DNA from: Dysgonomonas sp. 520
GTDB taxonomy: Bacteria; Bacteroidota; Bacteroidia; Bacteroidales; Dysgonomonadaceae
Assembly: GCF_010501095.1 (NCBI RefSeq)
Contig: NZ_QVMP01000001.1
Span: 186,001 to 250,000 of the forward strand
DNA: 64,000 nt
Direction: 5' to 3'
How positions within the stretch are numbered: position 1 is the first letter of the stretch; each line of letters opens with the position of its first letter. Positions 27,918 to 38,459 of the stretch are shown here, piece after piece. The translations under genes and the position numbers were made by a program. The notes beneath the pieces are model-generated. The model did no database searches, was not told the origin of the DNA, and saw only the letters and a list, made by a program, of their open reading frames with translations.

Positions 27918-30900
27918 TCACTTCTTTTCGGGATAATATTTTTCGGGAACCATGACCGGATACACATAAGGAGGCATCCAAAATGCCGATTGCCGCTTAA
28001 ATTTCAGTTCCGTATCAGGATACCAGTTTCGCCATGATGCAGGGTCGGTATTTTCAACAGGGCTTTTTATGCTTTCGCCGTTTCCATTGACAGCCGTAAC
28101 CGCATATTCATATACAACCAGATTGCTTCTGTCCGCATTGCGGTTGTCAACACTGCCCGGCAAGGCGTAAGGCTTTTGCGTTCTCTGGGCATTACGGTCT
28201 GTGAACTGCCTGTCTTTTCCTTCGTAGATAAGCTGGAAGTCTTTGTCTTCCGTCTTCTTCCTGTAAAGGCGGTATTTTTGCGTTCCCAAAATTTCGCCCC
28301 AATTTAAGTGAACTCTATTTTGATCCGGTTTCAACCATAAACCTTCGGGATAATGAGGCAAATCACTTGTGAAATAAACGGGATATTCAGGTGCGAACGC
28401 AGCTTCTTTCTTTCCGTTTACCGAAACAGCTCTCACATGCACTTTCTCTACATTTTCTTTCTTCAAATAGAAAATTCCTTTCGATACATTACCCTTTGTT
28501 TTCCATGTCTTTCCGCCATCATAAGAAATTTCCATCCTTACCGATTCGCTAGGATTAGAAGTTTCCACAAAGATTTTCACTCTATCTTTTTCGTATTCTG
28601 TATCAGTAATGCGGCTTTCCATCGGCGTTGGCTTTTCTGTTGTATATTCCAAGAAATATTCACCTTCCGAAAATCTAGTCTCTATTACACCTTTATTGCT
28701 TTGAATTTTCAATTCCACCCCGTTTGCATACAATCTGCCGCCTGAAATCAATCCTTCAATTTTTAAAGAAACATGAGCATTTGTTTTCAATCTGCCTGAT
28801 ATTTCATTCACACTATTCCTTGACAAAGCTATTGCAGCTTCTTTTTCAGGTGTGAGCGCTACGGATAATCCATCGGCACTGATGCTTTCGCCTTTGAAGA
28901 GAGACATTTCGAGACGTCCATCCTGAAAGCGGCGAATCAAACCCGCTTTACCGTTGAAGGTTTCCGATTCTCCTTTGTAATGTATATTATTCCCATTTCG
29001 GAAAACGATATCCGAACTATTTGCAGTCTTTATTTTTGCTACGCCAGCAGGCAATGTATTTTCTTTATTCCGAATGAAATCGGCTACATCAGTGTTGTTG
29101 AGCAAAGGAATGGTTTGAAGTTTTCCACCCTCAACGTTTACTTCGTCTTTTTTGTGAGTTACCAATGTCAGCACAGAGCCAAAGTTGTCCCGATAAAAAC
29201 CATGTGAATTAGGCGTTTGAACTGTCATCCAACTATCTTTTCGGGCGGGAGGCGAAAGGAACATGATTTTAGGAAATTCTTCCCCGTTCTTGTTGAACCA
29301 TGAGAAACGCCCTGCAGCACGCCAATTCGTACCCACTTCGTCGAACAAGATGAAATAATCCGAACCTGCAAGCATCACGCTTCTTGAAACATAGTCAGGC
29401 CATACATATTTATCTTTTCCATTGTCGGACAATAATTCTGCAAACTGCGAAACTCCAAAATCGTAAAGAGGCGCTTTCAACTCATTCATTCCGATGGTAC
29501 GATATTCACCGTTTTTCATGACGCCGAAGTTTGTCAGTCCATCCAGATTGTTAACTATATGATCTCCTGCAATTTCGCTTTCATGCGCAGTATATACTTT
29601 TCCTTTAGCATAGAAATACAATCCTCCGCTATTTCCTTCCGCTTGATTTCCCCAACGATAGTTAGGTCCTTTATCTACTTGTTCCAGATGAATGGACAAT
29701 TCTTCGGGAGTATCTACCCCTGCACGCAGCACAATGCCATGTCCGGTATATTTTGTGGTTCTCAAATGCGGGTTCGTTCCTGTTGAATGGTTCGGGTGTA
29801 CGGTTTTATATGCAGATTCCCAATCAGTATCAGTTGCCTTTTTCTCCACTTCTTCACCATCTTGCCCTGTCCAGAATATATTTTCAGAAAGAATAGGATC
29901 GTAGTTTTTCAGCCATTCGGCAGTCTGATACATAAGCAGATAACGAGGAACAAGATAGCCTCCACCATGCGCTCCGTGAGGAGGAAATCCTCTTCCTCTA
30001 TCCTCAACAGGTGCAGTCAGCATATCACGCATCCATCGTCCGCGAGCCGCCATATAAGGAGAGGCAAAGCGATTTTTACCGTCGAACAATTCCCCTGCAA
30101 TGTTGGAATGTGATGTAGGACGCAGAAAAGCCCAGTTATATATACCCATGCTCTCTACCCAGCGTCCGCCTTTGCTTTCGTAAAGGTTCACATCGGGACG
30201 GGTATAGAACAATCCGTTAATTTCCAATTGCTTCTCAAAATAATCTGCCCATTCCTTTGCCATCGGATGTTCGGGGAAAAGAAACGCTATCTGAGCAGGA
30301 ACCGCCCAGCCGTCGGCAGCCATATTGGCAGTTCCGGCAAGCGAATGACGAATGGCATTCATTTCCTCCAACATGTTCACATAAGCACCAAGGATAAGCA
30401 ATGCTTCGACCGACTGCCTTTGTTCCGAAGTCAAATCTTTATGAAAACGTAAATAATCTTCAACATAATTTACGTACAATATCCTGTGTTCGATAGAATG
30501 TATGCCCGGATAGAAATTCAATCCCATCGGATAATATGCCATTGCCGAAACAGACATTTGTTTCAGAAAATCGGTTTTATTTCCTGCCGATCTGGTTTTG
30601 AATGGATTTTCGGGTCTTTTTGATTTTTCACTATAAGTTAACTGCCAGTCTTTTATCTTGTCAAGACTTAAGGATGCATATTGCATCAACAACATTTGAG
30701 AATAACGATAATACAAATCTTTCGGATTGTGTTTGCCGCCACGATTGGCTAATGCCGCCAGTTTCGTATTGAACTCATTAACATTACCCCTACCCTCTTT
30801 TTCTTTAAAGAATGAAAGAGCAGTTGAACGGGTACCCGAAATCAAAGGATATGTGAAGTACAGTTTATCGTCCGTATATCTGAAATAAACTGAAAGCGCA

Positions 30901-31967
30901 GGCGTTGGCTGCCATATTCCATATTGTTTATCGTTCCATCGGTTATTATCATACACAAAAATTCCTAGCTCCCGTTGCTCCCCTGTTTCTTCCCAAAAAG
31001 ACATCACAGGTGTTTGCTCACGCACCGAATTTCCTCCGAAAGGAGATATGCGGAAAATCATTTGTTTTTCGGGTTCTTCTATCCAACCCATCCCCGTCCA
31101 GCGAGGGTCTTCCTTACTGTAACTTGTGTAAACGGGTTTGTCTATATCCAACCAAACATCTTCACTTTCCAGATTCCTGTCCCACTGAGTGCCAAAACGT
31201 TTTGTAGGGATGAAGCCGTCCCATTCCATCTCCATTCTTACAGCGTCACTTTCCGACAGATTGTTCATCGTTTCATCAAGAATGACGAACGGATAATCTT
31301 TAACCAATTTCACATCGGCAACATATTCCGCACCACCCTCAAATTTGTAAATGATTGACTGTTCAATGAATAATGCGCCATGCTCTTTCGTTTCGGAAGT
31401 TACGGAAAGGACTTTCTTCTCGGGCGAAATGATCTTATTATTACCTATCCACGAAGTGCCCTGATTGATAGCCAAAACAGGTGCAGGGGCATCATTACCG
31501 GAAATGTTACCCGATTTAGGCAATCGAACTTGGATCTTGCTTCCCGATATTTCCCAATAAGATGAATTTTCAGAAACAGCTATTTTTTCGGATTGCAAGT
31601 TAGCATCTTTTTGCACAGATAATTCGTAACGATATTCTCCGTCTTTTGGCAATTTTGCAAGAAAGCTGATATCAGCAGAAACAAGGTTGTTTCCGCTTGT
31701 TTTCACTCTTGACAATTGAAATATTTCCTTTGCTCCTGTTGTTGTATTAACCAACACCAAATCTTTCTCTGTGATATTTCCTGCAAATTTCACAGGATAA
31801 GTCACCAATGTTGTTGGCCATGAATATGTTTCAACCTGAATAACATTCTTACACTCAAAGACAACTTTCGATGAGGGCGACAGTTCATAATTTGCAGCAT
31901 TTGAGCAGACAAGCGATGCAAATATGAATGAAACAATAAAACAGGTTTTTATTATCTGATTTTTCAT
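27918..31967 (-). CDS. Very large secreted putative polysaccharide lyase (heparinase II/III- or exo-lyase-like) with C-terminal Fn3-like domains
   Basis: Signal peptide; central helical region plus AEGNSGGLYFYAKGKVYTAHESEIAGDH beta-sandwich-like region; KYRLYRKKTEDKDFQLIYEGKDRQFTD Fn3-like; start chosen at MKNQIIKTC. Confidence 0.55.
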   Translation of the reverse strand: MKNQIIKTCFIVSFIFASLVCSNAANYELSPSSKVVFECKNVIQVETYSWPTTLVTYPVKFAGNITEKDLVLVNTTTGAKEIFQLSRVKTSGNNLVSADISFLAKLPKDGEYRYELSVQKDANLQSEKIAVSENSSYWEISGSKIQVRLPKSGNISGNDAPAPVLAINQGTSWIGNNKIISPEKKVLSVTSETKEHGALFIEQSIIYKFEGGAEYVADVKLVKDYPFVILDETMNNLSESDAVRMEMEWDGFIPTKRFGTQWDRNLESEDVWLDIDKPVYTSYSKEDPRWTGMGWIEEPEKQMIFRISPFGGNSVREQTPVMSFWEETGEQRELGIFVYDNNRWNDKQYGIWQPTPALSVYFRYTDDKLYFTYPLISGTRSTALSFFKEKEGRGNVNEFNTKLAALANRGGKHNPKDLYYRYSQMLLMQYASLSLDKIKDWQLTYSEKSKRPENPFKTRSAGNKTDFLKQMSVSAMAYYPMGLNFYPGIHSIEHRILYVNYVEDYLRFHKDLTSEQRQSVEALLILGAYVNMLEEMNAIRHSLAGTANMAADGWAVPAQIAFLFPEHPMAKEWADYFEKQLEINGLFYTRPDVNLYESKGGRWVESMGIYNWAFLRPTSHSNIAGELFDGKNRFASPYMAARGRWMRDMLTAPVEDRGRGFPPHGAHGGGYLVPRYLLMYQTAEWLKNYDPILSENIFWTGQDGEEVEKKATDTDWESAYKTVHPNHSTGTNPHLRTTKYTGHGIVLRAGVDTPEELSIHLEQVDKGPNYRWGNQAEGNSGGLYFYAKGKVYTAHESEIAGDHIVNNLDGLTNFGVMKNGEYRTIGMNELKAPLYDFGVSQFAELLSDNGKDKYVWPDYVSRSVMLAGSDYFILFDEVGTNWRAAGRFSWFNKNGEEFPKIMFLSPPARKDSWMTVQTPNSHGFYRDNFGSVLTLVTHKKDEVNVEGGKLQTIPLLNNTDVADFIRNKENTLPAGVAKIKTANSSDIVFRNGNNIHYKGESETFNGKAGLIRRFQDGRLEMSLFKGESISADGLSVALTPEKEAAIALSRNSVNEISGRLKTNAHVSLKIEGLISGGRLYANGVELKIQSNKGVIETRFSEGEYFLEYTTEKPTPMESRITDTEYEKDRVKIFVETSNPSESVRMEISYDGGKTWKTKGNVSKGIFYLKKENVEKVHVRAVSVNGKKEAAFAPEYPVYFTSDLPHYPEGLWLKPDQNRVHLNWGEILGTQKYRLYRKKTEDKDFQLIYEGKDRQFTDRNAQRTQKPYALPGSVDNRNADRSNLVVYEYAVTAVNGNGESIKSPVENTDPASWRNWYPDTELKFKRQSAFWMPPYVYPVMVPEKYYPEKK

Positions 31968-32016
31968 GTACAGGATAATTAAATTAGAAAACATAAACGC
32001 TAAGACGCTAAGATTT

Positions 32017-32046
32017 TTCGGGCAGACCAGAGGCCTACCCCTACAT
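32017..32046. repeat. Family B repeat fragment abutting a stop codon
   Basis: TTCGGGCAGACCAGAGGCCTACCCCTACAT, similar to the 3' part of 12051-12187. Confidence 0.6.
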
Positions 32047-33056
32047 TAATTTGTTTTTGGATGCACCAAACGGAATCCGAGATAGTTGAAACGACCTGTG
32101 GTCACAAACGCACTGCGAGCCGATATGCGACAAGGGTCTGCAAAAGTGATCCAACCACCACCACGACATACTTTCTTCTGCAAAGCATCTTCGGGCAAAG
32201 ATTCGGGTCCCGTAGGGTCTACCTGATCCGTCGTTTCATACGGAGCATACCAGTCTTGGCAAGCCTCGGCCATATTTCCGCTCATATCGTAAAGACCCAG
32301 TTCGTTAGGCTTTTTAGTTCCAACTTTTTCAGGACAACGTTTTGTTTGCGATTCTCCCTCCACCATCATTGTGCGAGAAGAATTATCCCAATAGTAACCT
32401 ACTTCTTCAATGTCATTGCTTCCCGCATATTTCAATCCGGTTCTTTTGCGTCCTCCACGGGCAGCAAACTCCCATTGAGCCTCGGTAGGCAATGCAAACT
32501 CAAGTCCTGTTATTTCATTCAACTTAGCCACAAATGTTTCCATTTCGGAGAAAAGACGATTGTCGATAGGGATATTCAGGTTTCCGTCTTCTTTAAAGCT
32601 ACCCTGATTTGTTCCACCCATCACTATAAGATACAACTCCTGGGTCACCTGAAATTTGCTGATATAATAATCGCTCAATGTCACTTTGTGGACATTTTGT
32701 TCGTATAGATGAACACCCGAACCTTGTTCGGCAGTAGCACCCATCAGGAAAGAACCGCCATCAACAAAAACCATGTCCGAGATGGCTTTCTCTATTATCT
32801 TTTTCCGTTCTGCCCGCAGAGCCGCCAATTCTGCCGGATCTTCAGGATCGCCCGTTACAACTCCCAGTTTTGTTACATCAATATTGGCCGCAACAAGCGG
32901 AGTTCCGTCCGAAACAGGTTCGCTGCTGAAATGAGAATCACCCGGTTCCACAGCTCCCTTGTATTTTCCATCGTTATCGTCGCTGTCGCACGATACAGCA
33001 AGAAACAACATGGTAAATGCCACTAATTTTATTATTGTTTTATTCATAATTGTCAT
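32046..33056 (-). CDS. SUMF1/FGE-domain lipoprotein
   Basis: Lipobox LAVSCDSDD; MVFVDGGSFLMGATAEQGSG...LPTEAQWEFAARGG...GLYDMSGNMAEACQDW...NYLGFRLV. Confidence 0.9.
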   Translation of the reverse strand: MTIMNKTIIKLVAFTMLFLAVSCDSDDNDGKYKGAVEPGDSHFSSEPVSDGTPLVAANIDVTKLGVVTGDPEDPAELAALRAERKKIIEKAISDMVFVDGGSFLMGATAEQGSGVHLYEQNVHKVTLSDYYISKFQVTQELYLIVMGGTNQGSFKEDGNLNIPIDNRLFSEMETFVAKLNEITGLEFALPTEAQWEFAARGGRKRTGLKYAGSNDIEEVGYYWDNSSRTMMVEGESQTKRCPEKVGTKKPNELGLYDMSGNMAEACQDWYAPYETTDQVDPTGPESLPEDALQKKVCRGGGWITFADPCRISARSAFVTTGRFNYLGFRLVHPKTN

Positions 33057-33076
33057 TTATGTATTTGTTTTCGTAT

Positions 33077-33139
33077 TGTCATCCTGAGTGAAACGAAGGA
33101 TCTGCATTTTATAGATGCTTCGCTCAGTTCAGCATGACA
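33077..33139. repeat. Family A repeat
   Basis: TGTCATCCTGAGTGAAACGAAGGATCT...CTCAGTTCAGCATGACA. Confidence 0.85.
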
Positions 33140-33168
33140 AAGAACATAACTGTAAATTCATTAATCAA

Positions 33169-34728
33169 CTAATAACCATCGTTTTGCCACATTATACTCT
33201 TATTGTTGTAACTCACAATCTCGGAATAAGGAATCGGCGCAAGCACATTATGAGGCTTCATCTTGTACATTGCCGTGCCTGTTGTTGCATCAAACCCTTC
33301 GTCAGGAATGGCAAAGTGTTTTTCCATCGCTTTTTGCGGATTGATTGACTTGTTGGCTTTTCCCCAACGAATCAGGTCGGGCCAGCGAAGACCTTCGAAG
33401 CAGAACTCGACAAAACGCTCACGGACAAGATATTCAAATACGGCTTCCTGATTTGGCAAATCGTCTTTTGTTAGTTCTGGTAATCCTCCGTGTTTTGTTC
33501 TCACCTCATTGATTATTGGCAATATCTTGGTTGTGATGTTTGCGCCATAATTGATTTCGTTCAATGCTTCGGCATACATCAATTTCACATCAGTATATCT
33601 TAATATGGGTAAGTTATTACTCCACATATCAATTGCTGCCGGCGGGTTCGCTGTGGCTTTCAGGAATTTCTTGCAGAAATAGGCTTCATAATCGGGATTT
33701 GAGTTTCCTAGCTTAAGACCGTTGACGATAGTCGCCGCCCGTCTTTTATCGTTTTCCTCGTAAACGCCATCGGCAGAAAGACTTTGTGACACCCTAACCG
33801 AGTTTGAAGCACCGGTGAAAGTGACTCCGTTCATCAAAGGCCCATCACTTCTGATATTCAATGACGATGGAATAAACCAAGAACTGAATTGCTGCGAAAT
33901 ACCCAAAGCCTGATTTGTACTATTACCACCCAGATATTGCACTTCCCATACTCGCTCTTTACTATTGTTTTTGGCATCGTCGAAACAATCTTCGTAGTTT
34001 TTTTCAACAACATAAAGCGTATTTTCTTTAGCTATCACTTCCGACAGATAAACTTCTGCCTGCTCGTAATTGTGTGTGTACATATACAGTCTGCCCAATA
34101 CTCCCGCAGCAGCATATTTAGTAACACGCCCGATGTTTGAGGCATCCCAGTTTTCGGGTAATAATTCAAACGCATCTTTTAAGTCCGATTCTGCTTGCGC
34201 ATAAGTAGCTTCCTGTGTTGAACGAGGTACTTTAAGCGTTTCTGCCAAAGACAATTCGGTTGTAATAATTGGCATACCACCCCAGCACCAAGCCAGTTGC
34301 AAGTATGTATAGCCACGTATTGCCAAAGCCTCGCCTTTTATGTTTTCTTTGTCTTTGCTGTTAGGAAATTCTACGGCATCAATACGATCCAGTATCTTGT
34401 TGCAACGATATATAATGTTCCACAAAGTAGTCCAAGAATCTTTCCAGACAGCTTCCGTCGATCCGTCTATGAAACGGTTTACATTTGCACTCTGGCGTGT
34501 TTCATCTCCACGATAAATAACGGCATTCATATAGCCTGTACTACCTTTTCCGAAAATATTTTGCAATTGGGCGTATACTCCCGTGATTGCCGTTTTAAAA
34601 TCGGTAGGAGTTTTATAGAAATTCTTGTCCGTATATTCCGACGGTGGAGTAACATCCAGAAAACTGTCACACGCATACAATCCGAATAAACAGCAGAGAA
34701 TTATGATTGATTTTTTTATTGTTTTCAT
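33169..34728 (-). CDS. SusD/RagB family outer-membrane lipoprotein
   Basis: GLYACDSFLDVTPPSEYTDKNFYKTPTDF...LRYTDVKLMYAEALNE...RERFVEFCFEGLRWPDLIRWG. Confidence 0.95.
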   Translation of the reverse strand: MKTIKKSIIILCCLFGLYACDSFLDVTPPSEYTDKNFYKTPTDFKTAITGVYAQLQNIFGKGSTGYMNAVIYRGDETRQSANVNRFIDGSTEAVWKDSWTTLWNIIYRCNKILDRIDAVEFPNSKDKENIKGEALAIRGYTYLQLAWCWGGMPIITTELSLAETLKVPRSTQEATYAQAESDLKDAFELLPENWDASNIGRVTKYAAAGVLGRLYMYTHNYEQAEVYLSEVIAKENTLYVVEKNYEDCFDDAKNNSKERVWEVQYLGGNSTNQALGISQQFSSWFIPSSLNIRSDGPLMNGVTFTGASNSVRVSQSLSADGVYEENDKRRAATIVNGLKLGNSNPDYEAYFCKKFLKATANPPAAIDMWSNNLPILRYTDVKLMYAEALNEINYGANITTKILPIINEVRTKHGGLPELTKDDLPNQEAVFEYLVRERFVEFCFEGLRWPDLIRWGKANKSINPQKAMEKHFAIPDEGFDATTGTAMYKMKPHNVLAPIPYSEIVSYNNKSIMWQNDGY

Positions 34729-34741
34729 CGTCTTTGATTGT

Positions 34742-37700
34742 TTAGAAGGTTAAGTTTAATCCAATTGTATATGTCCTTGTAAGCGGATAGGTTGAATAGT
34801 CAACCCCTCTGACTAACGGATTGTTGGGTTCGTAGCTGTTTACATCAGGATTGCCAACATAGTCGGTGAAAGTGCAAAGGTTTTCTATTGTGCCATAGAC
34901 TTTCAGTTTGCGTATACCCAGTTTCTTCAATGCCGACTCGGGCAGCGTATAGCCTAAATAGATATTCTTTATCTTCAAATATGTGGCGTCATAAATACGT
35001 TGGTCGGTCACTGTATTTTCGTTTACGCCATTCGCTCCCAATCCGTAAGGCAGCGGAGTTTTTCCGTCCCAAGACATGTCAACACCCAGTTCGTGAGGTA
35101 TAGGATCACCTCCCCTGTAAGTTTCTTTATAGCAATGCAACCAGTCTACAAGCGAGTTGTTGAAACGTCTTCCCGCATTAATATTCCGTGATGCGAGATA
35201 AAATACATCGCCACCCAACTGACCTTGCAGGAATATACTGAAATCGAAGTTTTTATAAGAAAAACGGTTTGTGAATCCGAATATCAAATCCGGTGTATTG
35301 TTTCCGTAAGGAACACGGTCGTTCTCATCAATTTTTCCATCTTCATTCTGGTCTACAAACTTCAGGTTTCCGGGTATTTGATTGTTCATAACAGGCACTA
35401 AAGGCTGATTTCTGTCATATTTTCCGTCAGGACCTACACCGAAGTCATTTTCTGTCAACAAACCATCGGTACGAAGAAGATAGAACTGGCTGATGGGGCC
35501 ACCTACACGCGTGATGTAGTGAGAATACCATTTCTCGGTGATAAGGTTGTCGTTATCTCCCATATCCAAAACTTTATCCTTTGTCTTAGACAAGTTGAGG
35601 GTTGTAGACCAAGAAAAGTTCTTTGTATCAATATTTTTTGTTGTCAGGTCAATTTCCCATCCTCTGTTTTCAACAGCAGCAGTATTTGTCCGCATGGTTG
35701 TGAAACCTGTTGTTGCAGGAACTGACAGATTGAAAAGCAAGTCTTCTGTTTTGTTGATATAATAGTCGAAATTGAATTGCACTCTGTTCTTGAACAAAGA
35801 CAGGTCGAAACCTAAGTTAGTAGCTTTAGTTGTCTCCCACTTCAAATCGGGGTTTGCCAGATTTTTAGGATACATCCCAACTTGAGCGGTATTTCCATAC
35901 ACTGCGTTGGTTACATCAAATGTCGAAAGATAATCGTTATATCCTATCTGGTCGTTCCCCGACATACCCCACGAAGCTCTCAGTTTCAATAAGTTTATTT
36001 GCTTAATATTCTTCATGAAGTTTTCTTCGTTGATTTTCCAACCACCGGAGAATGACGGGAAGAATGCCCATCTGTTTCCTGAACCAAACCTTGATGATCC
36101 ATCGTACCTGAAAGAAGCTGTAAACAAATATTTACCGGCATAGTCGTAAGACAAACGGCCGAAGAAAGAGGACGTGCGAACAGTATACCGAATGGTAGAA
36201 GCATTGGTGGGGATAGTACCCATATTTAATGTTGGCACACTTTCTAAAGGAAAACCGGAGGCAGCTACATTGGCTCGATATCTTTTAATCTCGTCGGCAC
36301 TTTGCCCTAGCATCAGGTTGACATTATGATTTTTCAAGAATGTGTTGTCGTAAGTCAAAACATTTTGAATCCCCCAGTTATCATAAGTTTCCGAATAACC
36401 GCTACCTGACGATATCTGTCCGCCTGTGGCATTAGGCGCAACCACGTTTTCAGGAACGAAATATTCGTAAGTCGTTGATCTTGAATTATAGTTCAGGATA
36501 GACTTGAACACCAATTGAGGAATAAACTTATACTCTCCCCAAACAGAAGTATTGAAACGGTTCACATCCATATCGTCCGTCACCGACTTCAGCCTTTCGT
36601 ATGGGTTTACGTTGTTCGGATAGGCAGGGTCAAAACCCAGCTCAACAGTACCTTTATCCATCGACATCAGAGGCGGATATTGAAGTGCGGTCAAGATAAC
36701 TTTGTCTTTACCTTCCGACTCGCCCCGTTGCTGTTTTGAGAAAGATGGAGCAAAGCTACCTCCGAATTTCAGTTTGTCCGTAACATTCAATGTTGCATTC
36801 AAGCGAAAATTGATACGTTGAAAACCTGTATTCTTAACAATACCATCCGTACTCAAATATCCCCCCGAAAGGTTTATACTTCCCATTTTACCGGTGCTGG
36901 CAATCGAAAGCTGATAGTTCTGCATCGGAGCAGTGCGCAATATGGCATCCACCCAATCGGTTTGAGGAACATCCGGATTTAGTCTCCAGTCGGGTGTGTC
37001 CGATTGTGGGTTCAACAACCAAGCCTCCGGTATGCGGTCGCCTTCGGGACGTAGTTTATTCGGTATCGACATCGAGTTTGTTCCACCCTTATTCAGGTAC
37101 TGTGCATTAATCATCCATATATTATAAGCAAACCATTCTCTTGGACTCATCACTTCCGGCAGGCGGTCAGCTTGCTGAAAACCGTACGATGCGTCGAATG
37201 TTACAGTAGTAACACCCTCTTTTGCCCGTTTTGTTTCAATCAATACAACACCGTTAGACCCACGAGCTCCATATATTGATGTGGAGGCGGCATCTTTAAG
37301 TATCTGGATAGAAGCAACATCACTTGGGTTGACATCGTTCATCGACTCAGTGATGACACCGTCAATCACATACAAAGGCGTAGAGCTGCTGTTCAGAGAA
37401 TTGTTTCCCCTTATCGTAATTTGCATATCTTCGCCGGGAAGCCCACTCGATGTTTGAGCCTGAATACCCGCAAGTTGCCCGCTGAACAACTGGCTCAGGT
37501 TAGTTACAGGACGTCCTTCAATAGCCTCCGAAGTAATATTAGATGTAGCTATTGTAAGATTAGATTTCTTTACCGAACCATAACCGATAACAACCAGCTC
37601 ATCAAGAGTTTTAGAGTCTTCCTGCAAGGTCATATCTATCTGTGTGTTGTTTTTCACATCCACTTCCTGTTGGCTATAACCTAAATAAGACACTACAAGT

Positions 37701-37930
37701 TTGTCTTTAGGCGATGCCTTAATGGAGTATTTTCCGTCAAAGTCGGTTACAGTTCCGGTTTTCGAATCTTTCACACGCACCGTTGCACCGATAACAGGCT
37801 CGCCGTTGTTGTCTATTATTGTCCCGGTTATTGTTTTTTGCTGTAGAGAAGCATCTTCATTTGTTTGGGCGGATATCCCTATACAAATGAATAATAGAAA
37901 TACTTTACAAAATATTCTAATCGAATTCAT
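34742..37930 (-). CDS. SusC/RagA TonB-linked outer-membrane protein
   Basis: ITGTIIDNNGEPVIGATVRVKDSKTGTVTDFDGKY...LDELVVIGYGSVKKSNLT...VASIQILKDAASTSIYGARGSNGVVLIETK. Confidence 0.97.
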   Translation of the reverse strand: MNSIRIFCKVFLLFICIGISAQTNEDASLQQKTITGTIIDNNGEPVIGATVRVKDSKTGTVTDFDGKYSIKASPKDKLVVSYLGYSQQEVDVKNNTQIDMTLQEDSKTLDELVVIGYGSVKKSNLTIATSNITSEAIEGRPVTNLSQLFSGQLAGIQAQTSSGLPGEDMQITIRGNNSLNSSSTPLYVIDGVITESMNDVNPSDVASIQILKDAASTSIYGARGSNGVVLIETKRAKEGVTTVTFDASYGFQQADRLPEVMSPREWFAYNIWMINAQYLNKGGTNSMSIPNKLRPEGDRIPEAWLLNPQSDTPDWRLNPDVPQTDWVDAILRTAPMQNYQLSIASTGKMGSINLSGGYLSTDGIVKNTGFQRINFRLNATLNVTDKLKFGGSFAPSFSKQQRGESEGKDKVILTALQYPPLMSMDKGTVELGFDPAYPNNVNPYERLKSVTDDMDVNRFNTSVWGEYKFIPQLVFKSILNYNSRSTTYEYFVPENVVAPNATGGQISSGSGYSETYDNWGIQNVLTYDNTFLKNHNVNLMLGQSADEIKRYRANVAASGFPLESVPTLNMGTIPTNASTIRYTVRTSSFFGRLSYDYAGKYLFTASFRYDGSSRFGSGNRWAFFPSFSGGWKINEENFMKNIKQINLLKLRASWGMSGNDQIGYNDYLSTFDVTNAVYGNTAQVGMYPKNLANPDLKWETTKATNLGFDLSLFKNRVQFNFDYYINKTEDLLFNLSVPATTGFTTMRTNTAAVENRGWEIDLTTKNIDTKNFSWSTTLNLSKTKDKVLDMGDNDNLITEKWYSHYITRVGGPISQFYLLRTDGLLTENDFGVGPDGKYDRNQPLVPVMNNQIPGNLKFVDQNEDGKIDENDRVPYGNNTPDLIFGFTNRFSYKNFDFSIFLQGQLGGDVFYLASRNINAGRRFNNSLVDWLHCYKETYRGGDPIPHELGVDMSWDGKTPLPYGLGANGVNENTVTDQRIYDATYLKIKNIYLGYTLPESALKKLGIRKLKVYGTIENLCTFTDYVGNPDVNSYEPNNPLVRGVDYSTYPLTRTYTIGLNLTF

Positions 37931-38216
37931 GTTTTTAATAGGTATTTGTGGTTAACTATCGAAAGAACAATCCTGTGATATTCTTTCATTTTGTATAAAT
38001 ATGGAATACTGAAGTTTCAAAGGTATTGTGTCATCATAAGGCAATTTGGTTTTAATAAGATGAAAAAGATATAACAATTACAGATAAATGAATTTAGTTC
38101 GAAATTCTCATTTCCCGGATATCTTTTATTATAAAATGATATTTTTTATGTTAATCCGTGATATATTATAAGAATCGTCTTCAAAACAAAAGTAGTTTCA
38201 AAGGCAGTTTTCATGA

Positions 38217-38252
38217 TGGAAAATCGTATCAAATGGGTGGAAAATCGTATCA
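38217..38252. promoter_or_regulatory. 15-bp direct repeat with 21-bp periodicity upstream of susC; candidate regulator site
   Basis: TGGAAAATCGTATCA at 38217-38231 and 38238-38252. Confidence 0.6.
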
Positions 38253-38459
38253 TTAACACGAAAAACACAACGAAATAGTCCCGGCTTCTATTAAAACACA
38301 ATAATCGGCAGAGTTACCCTAATAATCCTGAAATAATAATTTCTCATTTGTAACTTATAACTATATTTGTGAAACCGTCTATATTTTTACGTCAAAAAAC
38401 TAAATGTTTTTCACCGGAATAAAAATCAGGGCATAAACTTTTCCTTTGGCTGAAAGGTT

